This document shows positions 1-8,772 of a DNA stretch of 64,000 nucleotides, piece after piece. A program made the translations under genes and the position numbers. How positions within the stretch are numbered: the first letter of the stretch is position 1; every line of letters starts with the position of its first letter. The notes beneath the pieces were generated by a model, which was not told the origin of the DNA, searched no databases, and worked only from the letters and a program-made list of their open reading frames with translations. Source of the DNA: Microbacterium trichothecenolyticum (GTDB taxonomy: Bacteria > Actinomycetota > Actinomycetes > Actinomycetales > Microbacteriaceae); contig NZ_JAUTBF010000001.1 of the NCBI RefSeq assembly GCF_030818955.1, forward strand, positions 3,534,001 through 3,598,000, read 5' to 3'.

Positions 1-209
1 ATCGTCGTGATCTCGTACTGGCTGAAGGGCAGGAGGACCAAGGGCCCCAACCGCGAGACGTCGTCGGTGTTCTCGAGGTTCTGCAGCGGCAGGAACGGGC
101 CGGTGGTCAGCCAGGGGAGCAGCCCGACGATCGCCCCGACCGCTCCGACGAGCAGGAACCAGGCGACCTCTCGGCGTGCGGGCGCGTCCGGCATCTGGTC
201 GTTCGTCAT
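1..209 (-). CDS. Membrane protein of unknown function, N-terminal part only
   Basis: Reading leftwards from an ATG at 209 gives 69 codons that run off the window start without a stop. The residues begin MTNDQMPDAPARREVAWF, followed by a hydrophobic stretch at about 17-33 that looks like a first membrane segment, then an outside-like segment (residues 34-55). The family cannot be named from this piece. The 111 bases between it and the dps stop hold no clear gene. Coding bias matches the neighbours. Confidence 0.55.
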   Translation of the reverse strand, partial: MTNDQMPDAPARREVAWFLLVGAVGAIVGLLPWLTTGPFLPLQNLENTDDVSRLGPLVLLPFSQYEITT

Positions 210-320
210 GGGATCCCGTTCCCCGGCGGGCCGCCGGCGGCTCCGACGCTATCGGGTACCGAGCCGAAACGACGGATGCCGAGGCCCTGAGGCCCCGGCA
301 TCCGGTGTGATCGTTCTGGT

Positions 321-881
321 TCAGGACTTGCGGGCCACGCGGTTCTCCGCGCTGACCATCCACGACAGCTGCTCGAGGCGCTCGAGCACGCCGTGCAGGA
401 TGTCGGCGCTGGTGGGGTCCTCGTCGTCGACGTCGTCGTGCACGTCACGGACGGTGCCGACAGTCGCGTCGAGTCGCTCGGTGATGAGGTCGATGACCTC
501 GGCGGTGTCGACCTCGCCCTGAGGGAACTCGGGCAGCGTCGTCGTCTCGGCGACGGTGTCGCTGCGGCCGTCGGGAAGCGCGTGCAGAGCGCGCATGCGC
601 TCGGCGATCTCGTCGCCGAACTCTCGCGCGGCTTCGATGATCTCGTCGAGCTGGAGGTGGGTGTCGCGGAAGTTCTTGCCGACGACGTTCCAGTGGGCCT
701 GCTTGCCCTGGATAGACAGTTCGATGAGGTCGACGAGCACCGCCTGAAGGCTGTCGGTGAGCTTCTCCGACGCCTGGAAGCCCTTCTCGGCGTTCTGCTC
801 GTCGGTGGTCTCGGCGCCGCTCCCGCCGCGGGCGGGGCGGCGGCGGTTCTTGGTCGGGGCGTCCTTGGTGGTCGTGGACAT
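321..881 (-). CDS. dps: Dps family DNA-protecting ferritin-like protein
   Basis: A 186-residue mini-ferritin expected to bind DNA and oxidise and store iron under starvation or oxidative stress. The ferroxidase signature is visible: H63 in AHWNVVGKNF, H75 and D79 in the following helix, and the DEIAER helix around residue 90. Residues 1-35 form a Lys/Arg-rich tail (KNRRRPARGG) of the kind that gives Dps proteins DNA binding. The start at 881 is chosen because GAAAGGA lies 6 bases upstream; an in-frame ATG five codons earlier lacks this. It has its own promoter of the GTCAA/TANCGT type and stands alone. Confidence 0.93.
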   Translation of the reverse strand: MSTTTKDAPTKNRRRPARGGSGAETTDEQNAEKGFQASEKLTDSLQAVLVDLIELSIQGKQAHWNVVGKNFRDTHLQLDEIIEAAREFGDEIAERMRALHALPDGRSDTVAETTTLPEFPQGEVDTAEVIDLITERLDATVGTVRDVHDDVDDEDPTSADILHGVLERLEQLSWMVSAENRVARKS

Positions 882-911
882 GCACGTTCCTTTCACTCGC
901 GGTCGGCTACG

Positions 912-950
912 ACGTTAGGTGGAGCGCCTCGAACGGAGGCGGGGGTTGCG
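912..950 (-). promoter_or_regulatory. Predicted stress-type promoter of dps
   Basis: Reading the minus strand, a CGCAA box (946-950) is followed by exactly 28 bases and then TAACGT (912-917), a good actinobacterial -10. The inferred transcript start near 905 leaves a leader of about 24 bases carrying GAAAGGA. The same layout recurs before many genes in this window. Confidence 0.5.
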
Positions 951-1387
951 ATGCGCCTGGCGGACGGTTAGCGCGCATCACCAACAGGTGTCTTGAGAAT
1001 CACCAGCATGATCGAACGCTGTTTACGGACGAGGCTCGATGACGAAACATGGCCGATACATCGCGTCCCTAGAGTTCGAGAAATTTCGCACGCGAAGGGC
1101 GGTGAGCAGCATGAATGACGGCGTGAAGATCACATTCACCACGGCCGACTGCCTTCGTGCTGCCGTTCTGCGCCGCCCCCGCATGGCTCTGCTCTCCAAG
1201 AAGCTCAGCAGCATCACTCACTCCTGACCTCGTCGATCACCGCTCGCGCTCTCTGCGCGGCGGTGGGTCGGCGCACGAGTCCTGCTTTTTCTTCGCCCGT
1301 CGTGGTCCATTCGACGCACCCCGTTTCCTTTCGGGGAATGCGTCTTTTCGGCGACGGCTCGGGCACCTCGAGTGAGGGATCTCCCGC
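951..1387. other. Gene-poor stretch before the HyuE-like operon
   Basis: About 440 bases with no convincing gene and locally lower G+C around 975-1110. A 62-codon frame (1039-1227, plus) contains an internal ATG at 1111 with GGTGAG upstream that would give a 38-residue peptide. It lacks the usual third-position bias and I do not call it. The stretch probably holds the promoter and leader of the operon starting at 1388. No riboswitch fold was recognised. Confidence 0.3.
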
Positions 1388-2113
1388 GTGAACATCGTCG
1401 TGATGAATTGCAATACGACGGCGAGCATGACCGAGGCCATGGCCTCGACGGCTCGTTCCGTCGCCGCTCCCGGAACCGTGATCATCGGCATGCAGCCGAA
1501 CTGGGGACCGGATTCCGCCGAAGGGTACTTCGACAGCTACCTGACGGCAGCCGCCGTGCTCGACCGCATGACGCAGCTGCCCGACGACGTCGACGCCGTC
1601 GTCATGGCGGGCTTCGGTGAGCACGGACGTGAGGGGGCCCGTGAGCTCCTGACCGTGCCGGTCGTCGACGTGACCGAGGCGGGTGCGCACCTCGCCCTGA
1701 TGCTCGGGCATCGATACGGCGTCGTGACCACCCTGCGGCGAGCGATCGCGCAGATCTCCGACAGCCTGACGACCGCGAACCTCCTCGGCGGGTGTGCCGC
1801 GATCGACGCCGCCGACCTCGGCGTGCTCGAGATCGAGGAAGACGTCGAGGCCACCCGAAAGGCCATGCTCGTCGCGGCGCACCGCGTGATCGAGCGCGGG
1901 GCCGAGGTCATCGTGCTCGGGTGCGCCGGCATGGTCGGCCTGCGCGAGTACCTCGAGGAAGAACTCCCCGTTCCCGTCATCGACTCCATCGAGGCGGCGA
2001 CGAAGCTCGCCGAGTCCCTGGTCGGACTCGGCCTCAGCACCAGCAAGTACCTGACCTATGCGGCTCCGCGGACCAAGAAGCGTCCGGGCTGGCCGATCTC
2101 CCCCTCTCAGTAA
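1388..2113 (+). CDS. Asp/Glu/hydantoin racemase (HyuE-like) family protein lacking one catalytic Cys
   Basis: 241 residues of the Asp/Glu/hydantoin racemase superfamily, a cytosolic two-Cys racemase/isomerase fold. The second catalytic region is intact (IVLGCAGMVGL, C179). In the first region the sequence reads VVMAGFGEHG, where family members have ACFGDPG, so the first acid/base Cys is Gly75. N-terminal NCNTTASMTE corresponds to the usual NPNTS.SMT phosphate/carboxylate loop. Start is GTG at 1388. It is first in a co-directional run with a 2OG oxygenase (12-base gap) and an RbsABC-type importer. With one Cys missing, classic stereo-inversion is doubtful. A lyase/decarboxylase-like or one-base reaction is an inference. 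Confidence 0.82.
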   Translation: MNIVVMNCNTTASMTEAMASTARSVAAPGTVIIGMQPNWGPDSAEGYFDSYLTAAAVLDRMTQLPDDVDAVVMAGFGEHGREGARELLTVPVVDVTEAGAHLALMLGHRYGVVTTLRRAIAQISDSLTTANLLGGCAAIDAADLGVLEIEEDVEATRKAMLVAAHRVIERGAEVIVLGCAGMVGLREYLEEELPVPVIDSIEAATKLAESLVGLGLSTSKYLTYAAPRTKKRPGWPISPSQ

Positions 2114-2125
2114 GGACCACCGATC

Positions 2126-3115
2126 ATGATCAACATCCCCACCATCGACCTGGCCGTCGCCCGCAGCGGTGCCGACGGACGTCGCCAGATCGCTCGTCAG
2201 ATCGACGAGGCGAACCGCCACGTCGGCTTCCTGCTGCTGGTGAACCACGGCATCCCGATGGAGCTGCTCGACCGCCTGTACAGCGTGACCGAGGCGTTCT
2301 TCGACCTCCCCGACGAGGTCAAACGACGCTACGACGTCGGCGGCAAAGCGACCAGCCGCGGGTACACGCCGCCCAAGTCCCGTTCTCTCGCGAATACCCG
2401 TGGTCACATGCGCCCGGGCGACCTGGTCGAGCTCTTCGCCATCGGAACCGCCGGCATCGACGGCGACCCGTATTACGCCCCTGAGAACGCCGGCGTCAAC
2501 TTCCGTCCCAACGTCTGGCCGGCCGAGGTCCCCGGGTTCCGCGAGACGTGGACCGAGTACTACGACGCTATGTGGGAGCTCTCCGGCGATGTCATGAGCC
2601 TGTTCGCCGAGGCGCTCGGGCTGAGCGCGAACTACTTCGACAGCAGGATCGACCGCGCCATCAGCAACCTGTTCGCCAACCACTACCCGCCGATCACCGA
2701 GATCCCCGAAGACGGTCAGATCCGCGTCGGTGAGCACACCGACTACGGCAGCCTGACCCTGCTCTACCAGCGCGACGAGGTCGGCGGTCTCGAGGTGTTC
2801 CTCGACGGACAGTGGATCGCCGTGCCGGCCACCCCGGGAGCGTTCGTCGTGAACATCGGCGACCTCATGGCCCGGTGGACCAACGACGAGTGGATCTCCA
2901 CCCTCCACCGCGTGCAGAACCCGTCGCCCGACAAGCTGCGGCTGCGCCGCATTTCGTTCCCGTACTTCTGCCAGCCCAACTACGACACGGTCATCGAGGC
3001 CCTGCCCACCACGGTGGATGCCGACCGGCCCGCGAAGTATGCCCCCATCACGTCCGGTCAGAACATGACCGCGAAGACGGCTCAGAGCTTCGGCGACAAG
3101 ATCCCCGACGCCTGA
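2126..3115 (+). CDS. 2-oxoglutarate/Fe(II)-dependent oxygenase, isopenicillin-N-synthase-like
   Basis: 329 residues with the double-stranded beta-helix of the IPNS/2OG-Fe(II) oxygenase family. The iron triad is visible as H204-x-D206 (GEHTDYGSLTLL) and H261 (STLHRVQNP), and the 2-oxoglutarate-binding R275-x-S277 is in LRRISFPYF. The N-terminal DIOX_N-like part covers residues about 4-110. ATG at 2126 lies 12 bases after the HyuE-like stop. Probable reaction: hydroxylation or oxidative cyclisation/desaturation of a small imported substrate. The substrate is unknown. The IPNS-type fold also covers ACC oxidase and flavone synthases, so the family alone does not choose one. Confidence 0.88.
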   Translation: MINIPTIDLAVARSGADGRRQIARQIDEANRHVGFLLLVNHGIPMELLDRLYSVTEAFFDLPDEVKRRYDVGGKATSRGYTPPKSRSLANTRGHMRPGDLVELFAIGTAGIDGDPYYAPENAGVNFRPNVWPAEVPGFRETWTEYYDAMWELSGDVMSLFAEALGLSANYFDSRIDRAISNLFANHYPPITEIPEDGQIRVGEHTDYGSLTLLYQRDEVGGLEVFLDGQWIAVPATPGAFVVNIGDLMARWTNDEWISTLHRVQNPSPDKLRLRRISFPYFCQPNYDTVIEALPTTVDADRPAKYAPITSGQNMTAKTAQSFGDKIPDA

Positions 3116-3162
3116 CCGACCCCACCCGACGCTCCATCTCGCCTCAGCATCAGGAGAAGACA

Positions 3163-4146
3163 ATGTTCAGCATTCATCGCGGGCGCCGTCACGTGCGCAA
3201 AGCCGCCGCAGCCGCCCTCGCCATCGCCGCTCTCGCACTGGGGGGCTGCTCCGCCCCCTCGGACCCGTCGTCGAGCACCGACGCCAGCCACACGATCGCC
3301 ATCTCGTTCCCCAACTACTCCAAGACCCCTGCGGTCCAGATCGAGATGAAGGCCGCCGAAGAGGAGGCGGCCAAGCAGGGCTACACGCTGGTTCTCGATG
3401 ACCCGGGCTCCGATCTGGACAAGCAGGTGTCGACGATCAAGACGTGGATCCCGCAGGGGTACGCCGCGATCGTGGCGGTGGCCCTGGATGCCACGGTCAT
3501 GGAGGGCGTCGCTAAGGACGCCGTCGACGCGGGCGTGAAGTGGATCACGTACGGATCGTCGCTGAAGAGCCAGAGCGGTGAGATCGACATGCAGCAGGAG
3601 GCCGGAGGCCGCGTGCTCGGTGAACTCGCCGGGAAGTGGTTCACCGAGAACCTCGGCGGGCAGGGCACCGTGGCGATCCTCGGTTACCAGCAGGCCGAGT
3701 GGGCGCGCGGCCGTGTCGACGGCATCAAGGCCGGGCTCGCGGCGACGGCTCCCGCGGTGAAGGTCGTCGACGAGCAGGACGCCCTGTCCGAGACCGAGGG
3801 CCTCGATGTGTCGAAGAACCTCCTGCAGGCGTACCCCGACCTCAACGGCATCCTCGCCGTCGAAGACCCCGCGACCGTCGGCGCGTACCAGGCTCTTTCC
3901 GAGAAGAACAGCCCGACCATGTTTCTCGGGGGCATGGACGGCACCGAGACAGCGCTGAAGGCGATCGCCGAGGGCGGGGCGTACCGTGCGTCGGCCTCTC
4001 TCGATCTGCCCTCGATCGGTCGCGGCATGGTCACCTCCGCCATCGCCGCCGCGACCGGCACGGGAGACAGCGTGTTCAAGGTGACGTACACGCCCGTCAC
4101 CCCGGGCAGCGCCGAGCTGCAGCAGGCCCTGAAGCAGTGGCAGTGA
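3163..4146 (+). CDS. Sugar-type ABC importer substrate-binding lipoprotein
   Basis: 327 residues: a lipoprotein signal peptide with lipobox ALGGC (Cys29 becomes the lipidated N-terminus) followed by a periplasmic-binding-protein type I (RbsB-like) fold. AGGAGA sits 6 bases before the ATG at 3163. The adjoining ATPase and permease are of the RbsA/RbsC class, so this is the receptor of a ribose/galactose-type (CUT2) importer. The neighbouring oxygenase and racemase-like genes suggest the ligand may be a nucleoside-like or other small polar compound rather than a common sugar; that is inference. Confidence 0.9.
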   Translation: MFSIHRGRRHVRKAAAAALAIAALALGGCSAPSDPSSSTDASHTIAISFPNYSKTPAVQIEMKAAEEEAAKQGYTLVLDDPGSDLDKQVSTIKTWIPQGYAAIVAVALDATVMEGVAKDAVDAGVKWITYGSSLKSQSGEIDMQQEAGGRVLGELAGKWFTENLGGQGTVAILGYQQAEWARGRVDGIKAGLAATAPAVKVVDEQDALSETEGLDVSKNLLQAYPDLNGILAVEDPATVGAYQALSEKNSPTMFLGGMDGTETALKAIAEGGAYRASASLDLPSIGRGMVTSAIAAATGTGDSVFKVTYTPVTPGSAELQQALKQWQ

Positions 4147-4173
4147 TCGGATGACGAAAGAACGGGTACGCCG

Positions 4174-5679
4174 ATGAGTTCTCCTGACCGGAGCTTCGCC
4201 GTGACGGGGCTACGCAAGTCGTACAGCGGCGTGCCCGTTCTGAAGGGGGTGGATCTCTCCGTCGAGGGCGGAGAGATCCACGCCCTCCTGGGCGCCAACG
4301 GAGCCGGCAAATCGACCCTGATCAAGTGCATCTCGGGTGGTGAGCAACCCGACGCGGGACGCATTCACCTCGGCGGTGAGGTCTTCACCGGGCTCACCCC
4401 CAAGCGTGCGCAGCGTGAGGGCGTCGCCGTCATCCACCAGACCCCGAGCGTCGCGCTGACCTTGGATGCCGCGTCGAACATCCATCTCGGACGCGAGCGC
4501 ACGTGGGGGCCGGTCCTGAGACGCGGGCACATGCGTCGTGCCGCCCAGCGTGTTCTCGACACGCTCGGTGCGCGGATCGACGCGCGCGCCGACCTGCGCA
4601 CCCTCGGCAACGCGCAGTTGCAGGTCATCGAGATCGCCAAGGCCCTGGCCAGCGACCCGCGGGTTCTCATCCTCGACGAGCCCACCGCAGCCCTCACCGA
4701 GATCGAGGTGCGCGAGCTCGCTCAGCAGATGCGCGTGCTGCGGGAACAGGGTCTGCCCCTGCTTCTCGTCACCCACCGACTCACCGAGGCGCTTGAACTG
4801 GCCGACCGCATCAGCGTGCTACGCGGCGGCGAGGTGGTGCTCTCGGCGCGCACCGACGATGTCACTCGCGAAGACGTCGTCGCGGCGATCGTGGGGCGGA
4901 GCCTCACCGTCTCGCAGCGGCCGTTACGTGCCGCCTCCGCGGACGAGTCCGTGGTGCGTCTGCGCGAGATCGAAGCCGCCGGTGTGGGACCGATCAGCCT
5001 CGACGTCGGGGCGGGCGAGGTGGTGGGCCTATATGGGCTCACCGGCGCGGGCCGCACCGAGCTGCTCGAGACCCTCGCCGGTGCGCGGCGTCTGACCGGG
5101 GGAGCGCTGGAGGTGTTCGGTCAGGAGGTCCGTGCGCGCACGCCTCGCCGTGCGCTGTCCGCTCGCGTTGCGCTCGTGCCGTCCGATCGGATGCGCAAGA
5201 GCATCTTCCCGACCCTGTCCGCTCAGCAGAACGTCCTGGTCGAGAGATACGACGCCCTCGCCCTCGGCGGCACCCTGCGACGACCGGCGCGCGAACGCAC
5301 GGCGTTCGACCGCAGCGCCGACCTCCTCGGACTCCGCCCGCACCGCGGCGACCTCGAAGCCCGCCGGTTCTCGGGCGGCAACCAGCAGAAGCTCGTCATC
5401 GCGCGGTGGCTCCAGCCCGACGCGGGCGTGCGCTTGCTGCTGCTCGACGAGCCCACCGACGGCGTCGACGTCGGCGCACGGGGCGAGCTCTACGACGCCA
5501 TCGACCGATTCGTCGCCGACCGACGACGGTGCGTGCTCATCGCCTCGTCCGAGCCCGAGGAACTGCTGCGCGTCGCCGACCGCGTCATCGTCCTCTCGCG
5601 TGGACGGGTCGCGGGCGAGCTGCGCCGCGACGACCTGACCGAAGCCAGACTCCTCAGCCTCGCGCACGCGAGCGAGTGA
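4174..5679 (+). CDS. CUT2-type ABC importer ATPase with two nucleotide-binding domains
   Basis: 501 residues with tandem ABC domains, the RbsA/MglA architecture. Domain 1 has a full Walker A (GANGAGKST, residues 40-48), Walker B LILDEPTAAL, and a degenerate signature (LGNAQLQV). Domain 2 (from about 265) has a degenerate Walker A (GLTGAGRTE), a good signature SGGNQQKLVIARW and LLLLDEPTDGVDVG. This asymmetry is normal for the family. It lies 27 bases after the binding protein and 13 before the permease, so one transcript is likely. Confidence 0.93.
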   Translation: MSSPDRSFAVTGLRKSYSGVPVLKGVDLSVEGGEIHALLGANGAGKSTLIKCISGGEQPDAGRIHLGGEVFTGLTPKRAQREGVAVIHQTPSVALTLDAASNIHLGRERTWGPVLRRGHMRRAAQRVLDTLGARIDARADLRTLGNAQLQVIEIAKALASDPRVLILDEPTAALTEIEVRELAQQMRVLREQGLPLLLVTHRLTEALELADRISVLRGGEVVLSARTDDVTREDVVAAIVGRSLTVSQRPLRAASADESVVRLREIEAAGVGPISLDVGAGEVVGLYGLTGAGRTELLETLAGARRLTGGALEVFGQEVRARTPRRALSARVALVPSDRMRKSIFPTLSAQQNVLVERYDALALGGTLRRPARERTAFDRSADLLGLRPHRGDLEARRFSGGNQQKLVIARWLQPDAGVRLLLLDEPTDGVDVGARGELYDAIDRFVADRRRCVLIASSEPEELLRVADRVIVLSRGRVAGELRRDDLTEARLLSLAHASE

Positions 5680-5692
5680 AGGGAACCCCGCC

Positions 5693-6790
5693 GTGAACCG
5701 ACGACTGAGCTCGTTCCTGCTCCGTCCCCAGACCATCTCCAACATCGTTCTGCTGGCCGCCCTCGTGGCGCTCGCGGTGTTCTTCGTGTCGCAATCGCGA
5801 GCGTTCCTCACCCCGATCAACGTCATGACGCTGATCGAGAACTCCGCGGCGCTCGGCATCGTCGCGGTGCCGTTCGCCCTGCTCACCATCAGCGGCAACG
5901 TCGACTTCAGCATCGGCTCCACCGCGGGGCTGTCGGCGACCCTGACCGCCGTGCTGGTCACGCGCGCCGGCGTACCGGAGGCCGCGGCGATGGGTATCGC
6001 CCTGCTCGTCGCGGCGGCGGTCGGCACGGTCAACGCTCTCCTCTGCGTCGTGCTGGGGTTCAACCCGATCATCGTGACGCTGGGCATGCTCGGGGTCGTG
6101 CGCGGGGGAACCCTGCTGATGCAGCAAGATCAGATTTTCGGCATCGGCGCGCTCACCGAGTGGATCGGGTCGGGAGATGTGCTGGGGGTGCCGGTCACCG
6201 TTGTGATCGCCATCGCGGTGTTCGTGGTCGGAGGCCTCACCCTGTCGGCGACGCCGTTCGGCCGTCACGTCGTGGCGATCGGCGTCAACCGCCAGGCGGC
6301 CTTCCTCAGCGCCCTCCGGGTGCGCGCGATCCCGTTCGTGCTCTACGTGGTCACGAGCGCCTGCGCGGGCCTGGCCGGCATCGTGCTGATGGCGCGACTG
6401 AACGGCGTCTCGCCCGGTGAGACCGGTGTGGGCCTGGAGTTCCAAGCCCTCACCGTCGTGCTGCTCGGCGGTGTCGCCTTCGCGGGCGGCAGCGGGTCGA
6501 TCGCCGGGGTGCTGCTGGCCTGGCTTTTCCTCGCTTCTCTGCAGAACGGTCTCGTTCTGCTGCACGTCACGCCGTACGTGCAGACCGTGTCCGCGGGCGT
6601 CGCACTCGTGCTCGCCGCGGCTCTCGACCGCCTCGGCTCGACCTTCGTCCCCCGGCTGCAGGAGGTCCTGGCGCAGCGCGGCCGAGCGGCCGCCGTCCGG
6701 ACGGAGGATGCCGCGTCGGCGGCTCCCGTGGCCGGTGACGCCCAGACGAAAGCCGTCGCCGCGGCGGCGCGGGGCAGCGCTCGCGAGTGA
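5693..6790 (+). CDS. CUT2-type ABC importer permease (RbsC family)
   Basis: 365 residues with 8-10 hydrophobic segments and the RbsC hallmarks SGNVDFSIGSTAGLSA (around residue 65) and GVAFAGGSGSIAG (around residue 260). The start is GTG at 5693. The last 40 residues are a hydrophilic Ala-rich cytosolic tail. Homodimers of this protein would form the channel for the 3163 receptor and 4174 ATPase. The operon appears to end here, just before a long inverted repeat. Confidence 0.92.
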   Translation: MNRRLSSFLLRPQTISNIVLLAALVALAVFFVSQSRAFLTPINVMTLIENSAALGIVAVPFALLTISGNVDFSIGSTAGLSATLTAVLVTRAGVPEAAAMGIALLVAAAVGTVNALLCVVLGFNPIIVTLGMLGVVRGGTLLMQQDQIFGIGALTEWIGSGDVLGVPVTVVIAIAVFVVGGLTLSATPFGRHVVAIGVNRQAAFLSALRVRAIPFVLYVVTSACAGLAGIVLMARLNGVSPGETGVGLEFQALTVVLLGGVAFAGGSGSIAGVLLAWLFLASLQNGLVLLHVTPYVQTVSAGVALVLAAALDRLGSTFVPRLQEVLAQRGRAAAVRTEDAASAAPVAGDAQTKAVAAAARGSARE

Positions 6791-6858
6791 GGTGCCGACC
6801 GGCGGAGGGCGCACCGGGGCGGCGCGCTCGAAACCTGCCCCTGTAGCCGGTCGGCACC
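6791..6858 (+). terminator. Long-arm inverted repeat after the importer operon
   Basis: A perfect 13-base inverted repeat (GGTGCCGACCGGC at 6791-6803 and its complement at 6846-6858) encloses a 42-base G/C-rich loop. It begins directly after the permease stop and ends just before the GH15 promoter. There is no T-run, so it could be a factor-independent-like terminator, an mRNA 3' stabiliser, or a protein site. Confidence 0.4.
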
Positions 6859-6863
6859 CAAAC

Positions 6864-6902
6864 GACAACCCCGGCCTGACCGTCTCGCGCCGTTCCTAGC
6901 GT
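6864..6902 (+). promoter_or_regulatory. Predicted stress-type promoter of the GH15 gene
   Basis: GACAA (6864-6868), 28 bases, then TAGCGT (6897-6902). Six bases after the -10 box comes the GTG at 6909, so the predicted transcript would start on the start codon (leaderless). No ribosome binding site is visible, which fits. Confidence 0.5.
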
Positions 6903-6908
6903 GAACAC

Positions 6909-8717
6909 GTGCTCATCGAACCCCCGTCGCCGTCTCGGCCGCTCCGCGACTACGCCGCGATCGGTGACGGGCGCACGGTGGCTCTCATCGGGTTGGACGG
7001 GTCGGTCGACTGGCTGCCGCTGCCCAACATCCACTCGCGTCCCGTGTTCGCGCGCCTGGTCGACGAGTCGGCGGGCGGCTGCATCCAACTCGCCCCCGTG
7101 GGCGCGTACGAGGTCACCCGCCGCTACATCCCGCGCACGAACGTGCTCGAGACCACGTTCACGACGGAGACCGGCGTTGCGACCCTGACCGACGCGATGG
7201 TCACGGGGATCGCGGGCCGCCTGCCCTGGGCCGAGCTCGCCCGCCGCGTGGATGGCGTGAAGGGCGAGGTCGAGTTCGCCTGGTGCGTGCAGCCCGGCAC
7301 GATGCTGCGCTCGGCCGCACCCTGGACCGAGCGCATCGACGGGTTCTCGGTCATGCGCGTCGGACACGTCTCGCTCGCCGTGGTCGGCCACGAACACGGC
7401 ATCCACGGAGACCCGGATGCCGGGGACGAAAGCATCGACGGCAGCTTCACCACGTCTAAGGGCTCACGGCACCTGCTCGTCCTCGCCGCCACCGAGGGCG
7501 AGCCGCTGCGCATCCCGAACGCGCAGAACGTCGACCGGGGGATCGATCGAACCATCGGCGGATGGCAGATGTGGTCGGACGAGTTCTCCTACGAGGGTCC
7601 GTGGGCCGAGGACGTACAGCGCAGCGCGCTCGCGCTGAAACTGCTGCTGTTCAGCCCGACGGGGGCGATCGCGGCCGCGGCGACGACGTCGTTGCCCGAG
7701 AATCCCCGCGGCGGAAAGAACTGGGACTACCGGTACGCCTGGGTGCGCGATCTCGCCTACACCGCGCACGCCTGGGTGGGTTTCGGACTGCGCGAGGAGA
7801 CGCACGCGGCGATCTCGTGGCTGCTGCGGACCATCCGCAAGAACGGGCCCGAGGTGCAGGTCATGTACACCCTCGACGGCGACGCCGAGATCGGTCTCGA
7901 AAAGCATGAGGTGCCGGGGTGGAACGGCAACCAGCCCGTCGTCACCGGCAACCCCGCCCAGGGGCAGTTGCAGCTCGGCGTCTACGGCGACCTCATCGCG
8001 CTGTGCCGCACCTACGTCGAGGCCGGCAACCGCCTCGACACGCAGACCGGGCGGCTCTTGGCCGATGTCGCCGACCGCACGTGCGACCTCTGGCGCCGCG
8101 CGGACTCGGGCATGTGGGAGCTCCCCGAGCTCCGTCACTACACCTCGTCGAAGATGGGCTGCTGGAAGGCCCTCGACGACGCGCAGTGGCTCGCCGAGGG
8201 CGGGCACATCCCCGACAACGGCGACCGCTGGCGCGCCGAGCGCGATCGCATCCACACCTGGGTCGAGGAGCACTGCTGGTCGGAGAAGCTCGAGGCCTAC
8301 ACGATCCACCCCGACAGCGAGGATCTCGACGCGTCGGTGCTGCTGCACGCCCCCACGGGATTCGACCGCGGTGAGCGCATGTCCAAGACCCTGGATGCCA
8401 TCACCGAACGCCTCGGCACCGAGAACCACCTCGTGTACCGCTACACCGGTATGGACCAGGAGGAGCACACCTTCGTCGCGTGCGCCTTCTGGCGGGCGAC
8501 GGCGCTCGCGTGCGTCGGACGCCACGCCGAGGCGATCGAGGCGATGGACGCCCTCGTCGCCCTGGGCAACGACGTGGGCATGTACGCCGAGATGATCGCC
8601 GAAGACGACGACGCGTTCTGGGGCAACCTCCCGCAGGCGCTCAGCCACCTGGCTCTCATCAACGCCGCCCTCGTCATCCGCGACGTCGTGGATGACGACG
8701 AGCTCGGCGATCGCTGA
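6909..8717 (+). CDS. Glycoside hydrolase family 15 (glucoamylase/trehalase-like)
   Basis: 602 residues, the usual length of actinobacterial GH15 proteins. An N-terminal beta-sandwich domain (about 1-210; opening RDYAAIGDGRTVALIGLDGSVDWL) is followed by an (alpha/alpha)6 barrel with the signatures NWDYRYAWVRD, VMYTLDGD, WNGNQPVVTGN and HTFVACAFW. No signal peptide is present, so it acts in the cytosol, probably on alpha-glucans or trehalose. The start is GTG at 6909, supported by a -10 box exactly six bases upstream (leaderless). Trehalase versus glucoamylase activity cannot be settled from sequence alone. Confidence 0.9.
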   Translation: MLIEPPSPSRPLRDYAAIGDGRTVALIGLDGSVDWLPLPNIHSRPVFARLVDESAGGCIQLAPVGAYEVTRRYIPRTNVLETTFTTETGVATLTDAMVTGIAGRLPWAELARRVDGVKGEVEFAWCVQPGTMLRSAAPWTERIDGFSVMRVGHVSLAVVGHEHGIHGDPDAGDESIDGSFTTSKGSRHLLVLAATEGEPLRIPNAQNVDRGIDRTIGGWQMWSDEFSYEGPWAEDVQRSALALKLLLFSPTGAIAAAATTSLPENPRGGKNWDYRYAWVRDLAYTAHAWVGFGLREETHAAISWLLRTIRKNGPEVQVMYTLDGDAEIGLEKHEVPGWNGNQPVVTGNPAQGQLQLGVYGDLIALCRTYVEAGNRLDTQTGRLLADVADRTCDLWRRADSGMWELPELRHYTSSKMGCWKALDDAQWLAEGGHIPDNGDRWRAERDRIHTWVEEHCWSEKLEAYTIHPDSEDLDASVLLHAPTGFDRGERMSKTLDAITERLGTENHLVYRYTGMDQEEHTFVACAFWRATALACVGRHAEAIEAMDALVALGNDVGMYAEMIAEDDDAFWGNLPQALSHLALINAALVIRDVVDDDELGDR

Positions 8718-8772
8718 CCCCTCCGCCGGGGCGCACCGTCCCGGCATCCATCCCCCTACGAAAGGACTCGCC

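Noticed and set aside
1039..1227. 62-codon gene or leader peptide
   Set aside because: Weak start signal and unusual third-position composition; kept only as a note in the intergenic entry.
951..1387. Riboswitch upstream of the importer operon
   Set aside because: No recognised conserved core or paired-domain pattern could be traced by eye.
1214..3163. 649-codon open frame on the minus strand
   Set aside because: It is antisense to the HyuE-like and oxygenase genes, both of which have complete motifs and ribosome signals. Long shadow frames are expected at this G/C level.
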